Origin: Auanema rhodensis
Taxonomy: Eukaryota; Nematoda; Chromadorea; Rhabditida; Rhabditidae
NCBI GenBank assembly: GCA_964057225.1
Contig: OZ059894.1
Span: forward strand, 20,366,476-20,430,475
DNA length: 64,000 bases
Direction of reading: 5' to 3'
A program made the position numbers and the translations under genes. Below are positions 63,886 through 64,000 of the stretch, one piece after another; position 1 is the first letter of the stretch; the number at the start of each line of letters is the position of its first letter. A model generated the notes under the pieces. That model made no database searches and had not been told where the DNA came from. It worked only from the letters and a program-made list of their open reading frames with translations.

Positions 63886-64000
63886 TCAACATTGCTTCCA
63901 AAAACATTTTGACAAAAATTTTTTCGAAAAATTTCAAAATAAATTAGCAAAAAGTAGATGTTTTTAGATTCCTTTTTTCAAGGCAAAGACGATGGACAAT
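63886..64000. repeat. Partial monomer M183 at window edge
   Basis: The first 115 bases of a further monomer (CAAAATAAA, C86, G110), cut by the window end. The array evidently continues to the right. Nothing marks a boundary. Confidence 0.95.

Larger units (their letters stand above)
1..64000. repeat. 351-bp tandem satellite DNA array (182 full monomers plus a partial one)
   Basis: The starting 10-mer TCAACATTGC recurs at 1, 352, 703, 1054 and so on to 63886, always on the same strand. The array fills the window with no break, inversion or foreign insertion. I counted 182 complete monomers, and the summed indels (+9 and -6) account exactly for the last start position. Neighbouring monomers differ at only a few diagnostic positions. 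All six frames are closed in each monomer: plus-strand stops at monomer positions 25-27, 80-82 and 60-62; minus-strand stops at 1-3, 59-61 and 93-95. Because 351 is 3x117, the same stops recur in the same frame in every 351-bp unit. Size, AT richness and HOR organisation are typical of centromeric or pericentromeric satellites. Centromere function itself is inference. Confidence 0.99.

Noticed and set aside
1-64000. CRISPR array
   Set aside because: Repeats are 351 bp with no alternating short repeat and unique spacer. The whole monomer is repeated, including what would be spacer, and there are no cas genes.
1-64000. Protein-coding repeat or long ORF, since 351 is divisible by 3
   Set aside because: All six frames have stops within each monomer (plus at 25, 60 and 80; minus at 1, 59 and 93), repeated in the same frame in every 351-bp unit. 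ATG-started frames such as the one at monomer position 107 run only about 9 codons before a stop.
1-64000. Transposon, LTR or other mobile element as source of the repeat
   Set aside because: There are no terminal repeats, target-site duplications, transposase or reverse-transcriptase sequence, and no poly(A) end. Every monomer joins the next without a seam.
1-64000. rRNA spacer or tRNA/5S gene cluster
   Set aside because: No rRNA or tRNA sequence, cloverleaf or clear Pol III box A/box B pair is visible in the monomer.
1-64000. Known insect satellites of similar size (such as the 359-bp Drosophila 1.688 family or beetle satellites near 360 bp)
   Set aside because: Only the length class and AT richness are similar. 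I do not recognise shared sequence, so no family name is given.

Overview
The whole 64-kb window is one uninterrupted tandem satellite DNA array with a 351-bp monomer. I see no gene, RNA gene, transposon, origin, CRISPR array or unique sequence in it. Taking TCAACATTGC as monomer position 1, the array holds 182 complete monomers (called M1-M182 here), all in the same orientation, plus the first 115 bases of M183 at the right edge. Both ends of the window lie inside the array. By my reading 172 of 182 monomers are exactly 351 bp. The exceptions are M96 and M99 (354), M101 (353), M107 (352), and M131, M152, M154, M160, M164 and M170 (350). Starts are 1+351(n-1) up to M96 and shift by these indels afterwards. 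The first monomer has 108 G+C of 351 (about 31%).

This points to a eukaryotic centromeric, pericentromeric or other constitutive heterochromatin block in a long-read assembly. CpG is not depleted (11-12 per monomer against about 8 expected from composition). This argues against heavy germline CpG methylation and fits many invertebrates, such as insects, better than vertebrates or plants. I cannot name the species or match the monomer to a satellite family I know.

Layout by variant content: 1-9477, a seven-monomer higher-order repeat (HOR, 2457 bp) with two apparently identical adjacent copies and an earlier partial copy; 9478-15093, loosely ordered G86/CGGGG monomers; 15094-17199, a 3-mer HOR (1053 bp, two copies); 17200-19305, a 2-mer HOR (702 bp); 19306-31590, a mosaic marked by the AACTCGAGG, GATCGATT and GCGTAAA variants, with long-range block copies; 31591-33345, a 2-mer; 32995-35106, a 3-mer with an ATC insertion; 34402-42831, two copies of a 12-monomer block; 43183-64000, a family marked by CAACTA, GCGCGAA, TTAAGAA and AGAACG, with local 2-, 3-, 5- and 6-mer HORs. 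Several monomers are clear left/right hybrids of two others, the expected products of unequal crossover or gene conversion.

Each monomer carries four inverted repeats: a dyad across the monomer junction, a CG-centred A/T palindrome, a 9-bp hairpin with a GTGA or GTAA loop, and a long imperfect hairpin at monomer positions 191-255. The junction dyad and its flanks are almost invariant, while other parts vary. If there is a functional element here, these conserved dyads and the strict 351-bp spacing are the best candidates. All six reading frames are closed within each monomer, so the array does not look protein-coding.
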